Below are positions 35,558-45,032 of a stretch of 64,000 bases of DNA, piece by piece. A model generated the notes under the pieces. It was not told the DNA's origin and made no database searches. It saw only the letters and a list, made by a program, of their open reading frames with translations. The stretch's first letter is position 1. Each line of letters starts with the position of its first letter. The stretch is from CAVYEM01 sp963767635 (GTDB taxonomy: Bacteria > Vulcanimicrobiota > Vulcanimicrobiia > Vulcanimicrobiales > Vulcanimicrobiaceae), in the NCBI GenBank assembly GCA_963767635.1, contig CAVYEM010000001.1, forward strand, positions 620,001 through 684,000, given 5' to 3'. The position numbers were made by a program, and so were the translations under genes.

Positions 35558-36137
35558 CTATTTGATGTCATCCAAGCAACTGAGCACGCGTTCCGTCAGC
35601 AACGCAGCAGCACGTTCGTCGTATGAAGACAAGTCTGTTGTCCGCGAACAGATGCTTGTTGCCGGGATAGAGGAATAGCTGCGCGTTCGGGGTCGATGCC
35701 ACAAGGGCGCGGGCTGCGTCGAGGTCGCCTTCCTCGACGAAAGACTTGTCGGCATCCATCCCGTGAATCTGCACCGGAACGCCCTGTGGCCATGCACCGC
35801 CGAACTCGTAGATCGGAACGCAGGCATCGAACAGCAGGGCGCCCTTTGCGCCCGGTCGCGACTGAGCCAACATCTGCGCCGGCATGACTCCGAGTGAGAA
35901 CCCGGCGTACACGAGTTCGCAAGGCAGCCGTTCGGCGGCGAGCCGTCCGCGCTCGATGATCGAGCCGAACCCAACTTGCCGGGCATAGGCCACGCCCTCG
36001 TCGAGGTTGTCGAAGAGCCGTCCCTCGTACAAGTCCGGGATATGAACGCTGTGGCCGGCCTGTCTAAGCTTTTCGGCGAAGTCCCGGACGCCGGACGTCA
36101 GTCCGTGCGCGTGGTGAAACAACAATATCTGAGCCAT
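35558..36137 (-). CDS. Dienelactone hydrolase-like protein, one frameshift
   Basis: Alpha/beta hydrolase: ILLFHHAHGLTSGVRDFAEK and HSVHIPDLYEGRLFDNLD open the fold; the nucleophile elbow is AGFSLGVMPA, with Ser instead of the Cys of classical dienelactone hydrolases; MDADKSFVEEGDL and LYPGNKHLFAD provide Asp and His. A frameshift near 35635 cuts the last ~25 residues; the other frame ends YDERAAALLTERVLSCLDD with TAG at 35558. Restored length is about 192 aa. Substrate unknown. Confidence 0.82.
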
Positions 36138-36149
36138 CTCTCGTCTCTT

Positions 36150-36607
36150 TTACTGCGTGGAGGAAGGCGCAAATGCGACCCATTCACGGGCGTCGATGTG
36201 CTGATACTCACGCCACTGCGCGATCATTCCACTCCGCACGCGGGCAAGAGCGATTCCGTGGTAGCGGTGCGTTCCATCGTAGGTATATTCGGCGGCGCCG
36301 CTTTGTTGCTGTTCATCGAAAATGATCGTGTGCCACACCGTCCGCTGTTCATAGCCCTCGTCTGCTTCGAAGAACTCGCGCAACGCCGTTCTCGACGTGA
36401 ACGAATATCGTAACGGATCGATGTACTGCACGTCTTCGGCAAACATGCTGGCGGCCGCACCGTAGTCGCGGCGCGGCTCTCATGGGCTTCCCGAACGGCG
36501 AAGTACTGTACGTCCTCGGCAAACATGTTCGCGACCGTACCGTAGTCGCGACGGTTCCACGCCTTCGCCAGCCGTTCGAGTAACCCGCGAAACTCCGCGG
36601 CTTTCAT
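36150..36607 (-). CDS. SnoaL-like (NTF2-fold) gene with internal duplication scar
   Basis: From ATG 36607 the frame reads LLERLAKAWNRRDYGTVANM, FAEDVQYFAVREAHE, then loses sense. About 86 bases further on, the same NTF2-fold segment recurs in another frame (RRDYG, SMFAEDVQYIDPLRYSFTSR) and continues to TAA at 36150 with WHTIIFDEQQQSGAAEYTYD. The two ~54-base copies are diverged, so this looks like two tandem paralogues collapsed by deletion. It is unlikely to make a normal protein unless the downstream half is translated from its internal Met (MFAED). Confidence 0.65.
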
Positions 36608-36632
36608 GGATTTGGCTCGCCGGGCTTTTACG

Positions 36633-37370
36633 TCAACTACGTTTACGCGGCGAACGCTTACGCCGGTTCGGGTTCGGCGGAACTTTTGCGCCGCTGCGTC
36701 GCGCTTCCGAAAGCCCGATCGCAATCGCTTGTTTGCGATTCTTCACTTTTTTGCCGCTGCGACCGGATTTGAGTTCGCCGCTTTTCATCTCGCTCATCGC
36801 GCGCTCGACCTTGCGGCCCGCCTTGGGACCGTATTTGCGTCCGGAGCTCTTTTTGCGCGCACTGCCGGACTTCTTGCGCCCATCGCCGGACTTCTTGCGG
36901 CCATCGCCCGACTTCTTACGGCCGTCGCCCGACTTTTTGCGAGCAGCGGTCGATTTTTTGCGCGAAGTCGTAGATTTCTTGCGCCCGTCCGCGCTCTTGC
37001 GTGAAGTGCTCTTCTTACGTGAGGAGCTCTTCTTGCGCGTGGACGACGATGTTTTGCGTTCGCCGTCTGCCTTGCGCGTCGAAGTTTTTTTACGCGAAGA
37101 TGAAGTTTTCCGGGCACTGGCTCCCGACCCCGCTCGTTGCTTCACAAATTTGACCATGTGGCCGTCCGGATCGTACAAGAATGCGACGTTGCTGCGATCG
37201 AAGATCTCGAAAAAGCGCTCCCAATCGACTTGCTCCAACCGTTGATCGGGCTCGCCGAAATCGATGCGCAGCATGCCTCCGGTGCCTTCTACGATGGCGG
37301 GACGGCCGTCGTTGCCTTCCACCCACTGCCGAATCTCGTCATGATCGGTGGTCCGCTGTGCTGATGCCAC
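36633..37370 (-). CDS. Basic repeat protein with DUF6496-like end
   Basis: 245 aa from GTG 37370 behind a perfect GAGGAGGT. The N-terminal ~85 residues are globular (DHDEIRQWVEGNDGRPAIVE, MLRIDF, WERFFEIFDRSNVAFLYDP), a pattern common in small uncharacterised bacterial proteins. Residues about 95-185 are Lys/Arg/Ser-rich histone H1-like repeats (RKKSGDGRKKSGDGR). The end KAGRKVERAMSEMKSGELKS and KVKNRKQAIAIGLSEARR matches the DUF6496 element. Most likely a nucleoid- or nucleic-acid-associated protein; this is inferred from charge. Confidence 0.8.
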   Translation of the reverse strand: MASAQRTTDHDEIRQWVEGNDGRPAIVEGTGGMLRIDFGEPDQRLEQVDWERFFEIFDRSNVAFLYDPDGHMVKFVKQRAGSGASARKTSSSRKKTSTRKADGERKTSSSTRKKSSSRKKSTSRKSADGRKKSTTSRKKSTAARKKSGDGRKKSGDGRKKSGDGRKKSGSARKKSSGRKYGPKAGRKVERAMSEMKSGELKSGRSGKKVKNRKQAIAIGLSEARRSGAKVPPNPNRRKRSPRKRS

Positions 37371-37395
37371 GAAGTACCTCCTCGTTATTCTGGCT

Positions 37396-37626
37396 CTATT
37401 CCCCGCTGCTCGGGGCGCTGTCCGTGTCACCGGACGATTTCGCAACCAGGGCGGTCTTCAACCGCTCGCGCAATTGCGCGAGCGCAGGATCCAGACCGCC
37501 TGCTTGATCCAGCCGCTCGAATGCCAGCAACACGCGATTCGCTTGAGGGGCGCTCATGCGCACGGCGATCTGTCCGTGAGCGGTGTCGTAACGCGTAACG
37601 CCGTAGGCATTGAGGTCGCCGTTCAT
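37396..37626 (-). CDS. Small hypothetical protein (76 aa)
   Basis: MNGDLNAYGVTRYDTAHGQI, then a helical segment with leucines (VLLAFERLDQAGGLDPALAQ) and a Ser/Asp-rich end. It lies between the basic repeat protein and the GT9 gene, 9 bases after the latter's stop, and reads sensibly, but I know no family. Confidence 0.5.
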   Translation of the reverse strand: MNGDLNAYGVTRYDTAHGQIAVRMSAPQANRVLLAFERLDQAGGLDPALAQLRERLKTALVAKSSGDTDSAPSSGE

Positions 37627-37635
37627 AGCCGTTGT

Positions 37636-38589
37636 TTACCCGGCGCGCGCCATCTGCAACAGCGTCCGCAATTCTGCCAGCACTTCCTCGACGGTGATCG
37701 AAGCAAGTCCCGGATCCACGCAAGAAGCGTGCGCATCGCCCAGCGTGCCGCGCCAAATCACGCGATGGTTACGCCGTTTGGCCGGCGGTCCCCAATACTG
37801 CGGGCTGGTTGGACCAAACAACACCACCGACGGCGTTCGAAGCGCCGTCGCGACGTGTGCCACGCCGGTGTCGCCGCACACGATTGCGCGCGCCGCAGCA
37901 AGGATGCACGCCAGTTCACTCACGTCCGTTTGGCCGGCGACCACGCTTTCCATCGGCAAATGGGCGGCTTTGGCGATGAAGCGGCAGCGCCGAAACTCCG
38001 CGCCCGAGCCGGTGAGCAGCACGCGATGCCCTTCGCTGCGCAACCGAACGCACAGCTCGATCCAGCGCTGCGACGGCCACCGGCGCGATTCGCTGGCGGC
38101 TCCGGGGTGAACCACGACGGCTCCGCGGGCGCGCGCGTCCCCGTGCGGTGCTGCAATGTCGAGATCATCGGCATCCGCTGGAATTCCGCTCTCACGCAAC
38201 ATGCGGCACCAGCGATCGATTTCGTGCTCGTCCGGACGCCACTCCGGAAAGCCGCACGTTTCCGGTATGGTGGCGTTGGCAAATGCGATGAGCCGCTGCG
38301 GCAGCGTGCGCAATAGTATGCGGTGGCTCTGCGGTCCCTTGCCGTGCAGATTGACGGCGATGTCGACGCCGAGCAGGCTTTCATCCAGCGGTTCCAGCGG
38401 CGCAGCGTCGATCACTTCGTCTACTCCGCCGAACATTGCAACAAGCGGCGCCAAATAGATCGGGGCGGCCAGCACGCGATAGTGCGTCGGAAACGCGCGC
38501 GCGATCGCGCGAATTGCAGGAACGGTGGTGAGCAGATCGCCTAACGCCAGCGCGCGCAAGATCACCAGCGTCGGCCGGGAAGTCACCAC
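37636..38589 (-). CDS. Glycosyltransferase family 9 (heptosyltransferase-like)
   Basis: 317 aa; two adjacent GTGs (38589, 38586) are possible starts. TLVILRALALGDLLTTVPAI is the GT9 N-terminal signature; VVVHPGAASESRRWPSQRW and VCGDTGVAHVATALRTPSVV, LFGPTSPQYWGP form the ADP-heptose-type donor site. It would add a heptose-like sugar to a surface glycan. It lies 35 bases downstream of the GT4 gene. Confidence 0.9.
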   Translation of the reverse strand: MVTSRPTLVILRALALGDLLTTVPAIRAIARAFPTHYRVLAAPIYLAPLVAMFGGVDEVIDAAPLEPLDESLLGVDIAVNLHGKGPQSHRILLRTLPQRLIAFANATIPETCGFPEWRPDEHEIDRWCRMLRESGIPADADDLDIAAPHGDARARGAVVVHPGAASESRRWPSQRWIELCVRLRSEGHRVLLTGSGAEFRRCRFIAKAAHLPMESVVAGQTDVSELACILAAARAIVCGDTGVAHVATALRTPSVVLFGPTSPQYWGPPAKRRNHRVIWRGTLGDAHASCVDPGLASITVEEVLAELRTLLQMARAG

Positions 38590-38624
38590 CGCATTCGGGA
38601 ACTTGCGCGAACAACGTTGTCCGC

Positions 38625-39839
38625 TCACGACGCGCGCTGCGCAAACACGCGTTCGATGATGACGTCGTTGTAGACCGCCAGCGTATCGCATGCGATGCGC
38701 GCCCACCCGTAGCGTTTGTTGGCGCGCCGCGTTGCGGCCAGAGCGATCTCGATGCAGCGGCGCTCGTTCTTGAGCAAATCGCCCAGTGCGCTCGCGAGTG
38801 CGATCGGCGAACGCGGAGGCACGTGAATCCCGGTAACGCCGTTTACGACGCTGTCGACCAAACCACCGACCTGCGCAACCACGACCGGAACGCCGCACGC
38901 CATCGCCTCCAGCGGCACGATCCCGAACGGTTCGTACCACGGATACGACACGACGGCATCGGCCGAGCGCAGCAGCGCGGGAACGTTGCCGCGCTCCACA
39001 CGGCCGCGAAAGACGACGCGATCCGCAACGCCCAGATCCTGCGCCAACTGCTGCAGACGCCGTGCTTCCGCATCTTCGTGCAAGCGTGAGGCCTCCGGCC
39101 CTCCGGCAACGATAAGTTCCACGTCCGGCAGCAGCGCCAACGCGGTGATGACGTCGGCGATGCCTTTGCGTTCCACCAGACGCGAGAGGCACACGATTCT
39201 TTTCATACGCCGGTCGCGCCCCTCGCTGGGACCCAGCGGCGCAAAGAGCCGCAGATCGACGCCGCACGGTACGACGGCGATCTTCGCTTTGTCCGCCCCC
39301 ATGCGCACCAGTTCAAACGCCTCCGCGCTTGCCGTCGCAACGATACGATGCGCGTCGCGCGCGATTCTGGATTCTTCATCCAAGCGCGAGCGCGGGCTGG
39401 TATCTTTGGAACCTTGATAGCGTTTCTTTTCGCTTCCCAGCGCGTGGAACGTCTGAACGATCGGGATTCCCAGCGGCAGTCCGGCGTCCAAGCACGCCTT
39501 TCCCGACATCCAAAAATGCGCGTGCACCACTTCGGGACGCTCTTCGGTCCAGCGCCGCGAAAGATACTGCGCAAAGCGCGGCATGTGCACGAGCAGTCGA
39601 TCTTTTTCGATAGCTTTCGCCGGCCCCGCGGGCACGTGTTCCACGATTACGCCCGGCGCATATTCGACGCGATCCGGCAGCGCAGGATCGTCCCGGCGCG
39701 TAAAGACCGTCACCTCAGCGCCCTGCTGCGCCATCGCCTGCGCAAGCGCCGCGACGTGAACGTTCTGGCCGCCCGCGTCTACACCGCCAAGCACCGCAAG
39801 CGGACTCGCGTGTTCCGAAACCATCGCCACTTTCAACAT
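38625..39839 (-). CDS. Family 4 glycosyltransferase
   Basis: 404 aa from ATG 39839, preceded by AGGAGGT. GGVDAGGQNVHVAALAQAMA is typical of sucrose-phosphate-synthase-like GT4 enzymes; VVHAHFWMSG, RIVCLSRLVERKGIADVI and YEPFGIVPLEAMACGVPVV (EX7E motif) mark the donor-binding C-terminal half. Acts on a nucleotide sugar, acceptor unknown. The start overlaps the end of the next GT4 gene. Confidence 0.92.
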   Translation of the reverse strand: MLKVAMVSEHASPLAVLGGVDAGGQNVHVAALAQAMAQQGAEVTVFTRRDDPALPDRVEYAPGVIVEHVPAGPAKAIEKDRLLVHMPRFAQYLSRRWTEERPEVVHAHFWMSGKACLDAGLPLGIPIVQTFHALGSEKKRYQGSKDTSPRSRLDEESRIARDAHRIVATASAEAFELVRMGADKAKIAVVPCGVDLRLFAPLGPSEGRDRRMKRIVCLSRLVERKGIADVITALALLPDVELIVAGGPEASRLHEDAEARRLQQLAQDLGVADRVVFRGRVERGNVPALLRSADAVVSYPWYEPFGIVPLEAMACGVPVVVAQVGGLVDSVVNGVTGIHVPPRSPIALASALGDLLKNERRCIEIALAATRRANKRYGWARIACDTLAVYNDVIIERVFAQRAS

Positions 39840-40765
39840 ACGACCTCCTGAAAAAGACGGTCCCAGTCGCTTAGAAAACGCTCCAAGCCGTACCGCGCGC
39901 AGGCGTGTGCGCGGCCGTTGCGCCCGAGCTCTTTGCAGCGATCCGGATCGTCGAGCAGCCGTTCGAGCGACTCGACGAGGGTGCGAACGTTGGTGGAAGT
40001 AACGCCGGCTTGCGGAGGAACCGCGTCCGGAATCTCCGTGGTCGCAAGGGCCACCACCGGCATTCCCAGGTGCATTGCCTCGATCAAGGAGAGTCCGAGC
40101 GAGGTCCACCGTATGGGATGCAAATAGACGCGCCGGCGTGCGATCTCGCCGTGCAGACGATCTTGCGGAAGGTTTTCGAATCCGCCGCGCAGCCCGGCAC
40201 CCATGCCGAACAATTCAACCGGCACGCGCGATTCGAAACGCTGCAATAAGTCCGTGCCGGTAACGCGTGCGCGGCGATCCGGTTCGTTGATGACGACCGC
40301 GCAGGCGGGAAGTTCGCCGGTATACCGGTATCCCGGATCGACGATGCCGTGTTCGATCACTCGCGTCGGCCGCTCGCCGCAATCCCAAAACAGATCGTTG
40401 AAGTGCGTAACGTGCACGACGTGCACGCCGGGCCAGTCTGCGGCGGGATGACGCATGGCATTGATCCGTCCCTGAGGTGCGTTATGCTCGACGTAGACTG
40501 CGGGCACGTCGACGCCGGGCTGCAATCCGAGCCACAGCTGCGCGAGCTCGTATTCGTGCGGCCGCTGTAGAACGATGACGTCCGGCCGCAGACGCGCCGC
40601 TTCCGGTACGCTCACCTCCCGAACGTTCGCAGGCCAATCCCACGTTTGCGCGCGCCCGCGTCCGTCGGCACCGCGATCCGGAAGCACCGGAACGATGTAA
40701 TCGTGACCTCCCTGCACGAATGCGGTCATCCACGAGCCGTGCACGTGCCAGCCGAAGATGCGCAT
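39833..40765 (-). CDS. Glycosyltransferase (GT-B, family 4-like)
   Basis: 310 aa. MRIFGWHVHGSWMTAFVQGG opens it; VYVEHNAPQGRINAM, RRRVYLHPIRWTSLGLSLIE and AMHLGMPVVALATTEIP (retaining GT-B core) are visible. It begins directly at the stop of the GT9 gene (40766) and overlaps the next, so the five genes from 42309 to 37636 are one transcription unit. Confidence 0.85.
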   Translation of the reverse strand: MRIFGWHVHGSWMTAFVQGGHDYIVPVLPDRGADGRGRAQTWDWPANVREVSVPEAARLRPDVIVLQRPHEYELAQLWLGLQPGVDVPAVYVEHNAPQGRINAMRHPAADWPGVHVVHVTHFNDLFWDCGERPTRVIEHGIVDPGYRYTGELPACAVVINEPDRRARVTGTDLLQRFESRVPVELFGMGAGLRGGFENLPQDRLHGEIARRRVYLHPIRWTSLGLSLIEAMHLGMPVVALATTEIPDAVPPQAGVTSTNVRTLVESLERLLDDPDRCKELGRNGRAHACARYGLERFLSDWDRLFQEVVC

Positions 40766-41788
40766 TCAGGCAACCTCGGCGTTCGCGGATACCAAATCTT
40801 GCAGCGCGCGCAGCACGTCGTCGACGTGGACCACGTCCAAACACGGCTGTCCCTCGATGGGACACGTACGCGCGCGGCAGCCCGCGCACGGCGCATGCTG
40901 GTCCCCCAAGAGCGCGTGCGGCACCATCCATGGGCGAAACCGCGCGGCCGGAACGGTCGGCGGAAAAATGGACACGACCGGCGTTCCAACGACCGAAGCG
41001 ACGTGCGCCGCAGCGGTGTTGCCGCACACGATTGCAGACGCATCGCGGACGATCGCGGCAAACTCCAGGAACGTCGTTTTGCCGCCCAAATCGCGCGCGT
41101 GCGAACCCGACACGTACGCGGTGAGCGCGGTCTCGCGAGAATCGCCGGTAACGACGACCTCTTCGCCGCGCTTGCAGAGCGCTTCCACCAGCGCGGCATT
41201 CCGATCCGCAAACCACGCGCGAGCGGAAACGCTGCAACCGGGATGCACGGCGACATACCGGCGCGGCAGCGAGCCGACAGCATCAACTCGCGCCGGCACG
41301 CCGTTCATGTGAAGGCGCGCATCATCGCCGGGCGGCAAGTCGTAGCCCATCGAGCGCGCCAGTGAAAGCGCGCGCTCGACTTCATGCACATCGCCGCCTA
41401 CGCGGTGGCGCACGTCGAGGAGCGAGCCCGGATAATCGTCGCTGACTGCGCCGATGCGAGGAACTCCCGCCATTCGCAGGAGCAGCGCCAGCGGGAGCGG
41501 ACTTTGATGAAAGGACGTGAAGACGACGGCTTCATCGAACGCGCGCGCCCGAATCTCCGCAACGAACTCCAGCGTATCCGCCGGCGAAACGGGATGCGGA
41601 TCGGCGTCGATCCATTCGGCTTCGCGCACGAGCGTTTCACGAACGCCCGGCAGCGCGCGCGCCGCGGCCGCACCGCGCGGCCCGCACAAATACGTGACGT
41701 CCGCGTGGGCGGCGATTGCGCGCAGCGCGGGACCCGTGAGCAGCACGTCGCCGTTGTTGTCTTGGCGCGCGACCAGAACGCGTTTCAT
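40766..41788 (-). CDS. Glycosyltransferase family 9, second copy
   Basis: 340 aa. MKRVLVARQDNNGDVLLTGP is a GT9 start; YVAVHPGCSVSARAWFAD and SAIVCGNTAAAHVASVVGTP form the donor-binding site. A Cys cluster near the end (HAPCAGCRARTCPIEGQPC) could hold a metal or a disulfide, as in other GT9 members. ATG 41788 overlaps the GmhB stop. Confidence 0.9.
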   Translation of the reverse strand: MKRVLVARQDNNGDVLLTGPALRAIAAHADVTYLCGPRGAAAARALPGVRETLVREAEWIDADPHPVSPADTLEFVAEIRARAFDEAVVFTSFHQSPLPLALLLRMAGVPRIGAVSDDYPGSLLDVRHRVGGDVHEVERALSLARSMGYDLPPGDDARLHMNGVPARVDAVGSLPRRYVAVHPGCSVSARAWFADRNAALVEALCKRGEEVVVTGDSRETALTAYVSGSHARDLGGKTTFLEFAAIVRDASAIVCGNTAAAHVASVVGTPVVSIFPPTVPAARFRPWMVPHALLGDQHAPCAGCRARTCPIEGQPCLDVVHVDDVLRALQDLVSANAEVA

Positions 41789-42309
41789 GCTGCCGGCGAT
41801 GCGGCCAGAGGAAGAATGTAATCGACGGCGGCGGTGAGATTCTCGCACACGACCGGCGCAGCCGCAATCTCCGCGGCGCGCGTCACCGGCGTTGGAACCA
41901 GCACTGCGAGCGCGCCCGCTTGCCGTGCCGCTTCGACGTCGCTGCCGATGTCGCCGACGACCACGCACTCGTGCGGCAACACGTCGAATACGCGGGCGGC
42001 GGCATGCACGAGCCCTGGTGCGGGCTTGCGGCACGCGCACGCCGCGTGCGGTTCGTGCGGACAAACGAACCAGCCGTCGATGGCGCCCACGAGACGCTCC
42101 ACGCACGCGTGCGTTTGCGCCAATTCGTCGGCGGTAATGTCGCCGCGGGATAGGAATGGCTGATTGGTGACCACGCCGATGCGCAAGCCCCGCTCGCGCA
42201 AACGCTGCAGCGCCCGTTGCGCGTGCGGCATAGGCACGATGCGGTTGCCAGCATTTCCGCCATCTTGGATGAGCGTGCCGTCGCGATCGAACAAGACTGC
42301 GCGAATCAT
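41785..42309 (-). CDS. gmhB: HAD phosphatase, GmhB-type heptose bisphosphatase
   Basis: 174 aa. AVLFDRDGTLIQDGG is HAD motif I with both Asp residues; GVVTNQPFLSRGDIT is motif II; CPHEPHAACACRKPAPG is the zinc loop of D-glycero-D-manno-heptose-1,7-bisphosphate phosphatase; VVVGDIGSDVEAARQAGA is motif IV. It would prepare ADP-heptose for the GT9 enzymes beside it. Histidinol-phosphatase is the main alternative, less likely in this setting. Confidence 0.87.
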   Translation of the reverse strand: MIRAVLFDRDGTLIQDGGNAGNRIVPMPHAQRALQRLRERGLRIGVVTNQPFLSRGDITADELAQTHACVERLVGAIDGWFVCPHEPHAACACRKPAPGLVHAAARVFDVLPHECVVVGDIGSDVEAARQAGALAVLVPTPVTRAAEIAAAPVVCENLTAAVDYILPLAASPAA

Positions 42310-43230
42310 TGAGCGGGCCTGCGCAGAAGGCGCGGGGCGTTGGCCAAACCGCGCAAGCGGTGATAGACCGCCGCAAACGGAATGATTGCGCTCGTACCCG
42401 CAATCGTCGCGATCTCTTTAGCCGTTCGCGGTCCCGGCGCGATGCGCCGCCAAGCGAAGTCTGCGGTCAATGCCGCCCACGCCGCAAAGCACAGCACGGT
42501 TGCCAGATGATACGGCCAGCGTCCCGGTGGGGCGCTCGCGCGTTCGCGCCAGTCGCGCCCGTGCAGCGCGAACATCAGCACGTCGTCCGCGTTGCCCGCC
42601 TGCAGGCGCACGCTGATCCACGGATCGGACGGCCGCACCGGATGTTCGCTTTCCCGGCGCCCGCGTCCGATCGCAAAGCCGGCATCAAACACGCGCAGCG
42701 CGAACTCTGCATCTTCGCGATACGCGCGGCGGAAGCGCTCGTCGAACCCGCCGAGGCGTTCCAGAATCGAGCGCGCATAGATCATGTCCGCGGTAATCCA
42801 TGCCGACGACTGCAAGCCGCGCACGTTACGCTCCCAATCCGTGGGCGCGCGATCCGACGGCAACGGTACGTGAACGCGCCCTTGCGAGCCAACCTCCCCC
42901 GGTTCAAGCGCCGCAATGTCGGCCGCGGCTCGTTCAAGCCATCCGCGGCTGCACGCGCACGTCGTCGTCCAGAAACGCGATCCAGGGCGCATCGGATTCG
43001 CGCCAGCCCGCGTTGCGCGCGGCGGCCGGACCCATCGCCTTGCCGCGCACCACACGCACTCGCGAACGCAGCGGCTCGGGTACGTCGACGGCGAGCGGCG
43101 CTGCGGCATCGCGCCGATCGTCGACCAAAATGATCCGTCCGAAAAATGCGTTTTGTGAATCCGCTAGCGAGTGGAGCAGCTCGCGCAGCGATTCCCGCCC
43201 GATGGTCGGGACGACGATGTCAAACTGCAA
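42306..43230 (-). CDS. Family 2 glycosyltransferase, one frameshift
   Basis: A TTG at 43230 overlaps the carbamoyltransferase stop and opens FDIVVPTIGRESLRELLHSL, RIILVDDRRDAAAP and APWIAFLDDDVRVQPR. Near 42945 the frame must shift by one base, after which it reads GWLERAAADIAALEPGEV, LGGFDERFRRAYREDAEFAL and ends at 42306 over the gmhB ATG. The C-terminal third has hydrophobic helices (LATVLCFAAWAALTADFAW), so it is probably membrane-associated. Rhamnosyl- or similar transferase; specificity unknown. Confidence 0.78.
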
Positions 43231-44895
43231 CGCCGACCTCTGATTGCGGAGCGCGCGATTGAAACACGCCGGCACGCCGCAGCAGAAACGGACCGATTGC
43301 GAGCGCATCGATCGGCGATGAACCGAAACACTTCGAGCGCGTCGCGCGGATCGTCGACCATCGGCCGGCCCGCGGTGTTGAAGCTCGTGTTGATGACGAC
43401 CGGCGTGCCAGTCAGGCGATCCACTTCGCGCAGCATGCGCGCAACGAGCGGTTCTTCCTCTGCATCGACGGTCTGCACCCGTGCGGTTCCATCGACGTGC
43501 ACGGCCGCCGCGACGCGCGTCTCGCCACTGCGGTTTGACGCGATGCGTGAAGAGCATGTACGGACTTGGCAGCGCTCCATCGAAGATTTCCGCCGCGCGT
43601 TCTTGCAACACCATCGGCGCGAGAGGCCGAAACTGCTCGCGCCCCTTGATCGAGTTGAGCCGTTCGAGATTGTCGGGATACTTCGGGTTTGCGAGCAAGC
43701 TTCGATGGCCCAGCGCGCGCGGGCCAAACTCGCTGCGCCCCTGGAACCAGCCGACGACGCCGTCGTCCGCGAGAATTTGCGCAACGGCGCGCGCGATATC
43801 CGCGGGCCGCTCGTATTCGACGTTTGCCGCATCCAGACGATCGCAGAGCTCCGCTTCGTTCCATTCGCGTCCGAGCGCGGCGGTCGTCATGGGTTTGGTT
43901 CGATCGCCGTGCTCGCGCGCGGCATACAACGCAGCCCCGAGCGACGTGCCCGCATCGCCCGCCGCGGGTTGAACCCACACGCGTTCGAACGGGCCTTCGC
44001 GCGCCAGACGCGCATTGGCCACGCAGTTGAGCGCGACGCCGCCTGCTATAGCGAGATAGCGGTCGCCGGTGCGCGCGTGCAGCCGTCGCGCAAGTTCGAG
44101 CAGCACTTCCTCCAAGCGCGTCTGCACGCTGGCGGCCAGGTCGGCGTGCGCGCCGACAAACTCGTCGTCGTCCGTGCGCTTGGGCGCAAAGCGGTTGAAA
44201 TCGATCGCGTCCGTGTCGAAACCACCGTCATCCCGCACGCGGACCAGCTTGCGAAAGTCTTCCAAGAATGCCGGTTTGCCGTAACCGGCGAGCCCCATGA
44301 CTTTGTACTCGTCGGAGGAGCGATGGAATCCCAAATGTACGGTCAGTTCTTCATATAATAGGCCGAGCGAGTTTGGCAGCGCCTGCGTGTCCAGCGTTTC
44401 CAGGCGCCCATTGCGCACTTTGCCTGCCAAATAGGAAGCGCGCTCGCCGCGCCCGTCCGCAACCAGCACGGCGCAATCACCGAGCGGGCCTGCCAAATAC
44501 GCTGAAGCCGCGTGCGCGACGTGGTGTGGAACGTACTCGATCCGCGCGCGCTCGATTCCAGGCATGGCGCTCTGCAGAAAGCGCGGCATGCGCTGGGCGT
44601 AGAGCGTGCGCAGCGGCTCCCATTCGCTTGCCGTCACGTCGGCGTCGCTCGTCTGCGAGAGGGAGGGATCGTACGAATACGCGACCACGTCGATATCGGC
44701 GGCGCGCAGTCCCGCGTGCGCCAAGCACCACTTGGCGCTCAAAACCGGAAGCTCCCACGTGCTGAAGGGCACGCAGTCTTTGCCGTGTTTGCGACGGTTG
44801 AAGCGCTCCTCCTCGGCGGCGGCGACGATCGAACCATCGGCAACCAGCGCAGCGGATGAATCATGGAATACGGCGTTAATGCCCAGTACGATCAT
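43220..44895 (-). CDS. CmcH/NodU-type carbamoyltransferase, two frameshifts
   Basis: INAVFHDSSAALVADGSIVA and AAEEERFNRRKHGKD are the N-terminal Kae1-like domain; LAIAGGVALNCVANARLARE and RSEFGPRALGHRSLLANPK are diagnostic of the O-carbamoyltransferase family that uses carbamoyl phosphate to decorate sugars or antibiotics. The frame shifts near 43520 (then EVDRLTGTPVVINTSFNTAG) and near 43328 (then IDALAIGPFLLRRAGVFQS) to TGA at 43220. Restored length about 558 aa. Here it probably carbamoylates a sugar of the surface glycan. Confidence 0.85.
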
Positions 44896-45032
44896 CGCTT
44901 CGTTGCCCCACTGACAACCGTCGTCAAATATTGTATCGGAGAGCTCCCCTCCGATGCTCGGCTATTGTTTCCGAGAAGAGATAACTTAAACGCTCAGGTT
45001 AAAAGGGGGCACTTCTTGGTAAAGAGCCCTGC
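44896..45032. promoter_or_regulatory. Divergent promoter region, glycan cluster / ugd
   Basis: 137 bases between the carbamoyltransferase and ugd starts, AT-richer than its surroundings. Two small inverted repeats are visible (CGGAG...CTCCG near 44937-44953 and CTCGG...CCGAG near 44955-44973), possibly operator or 5'-leader hairpins. Exact promoters are not assignable. Confidence 0.45.
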
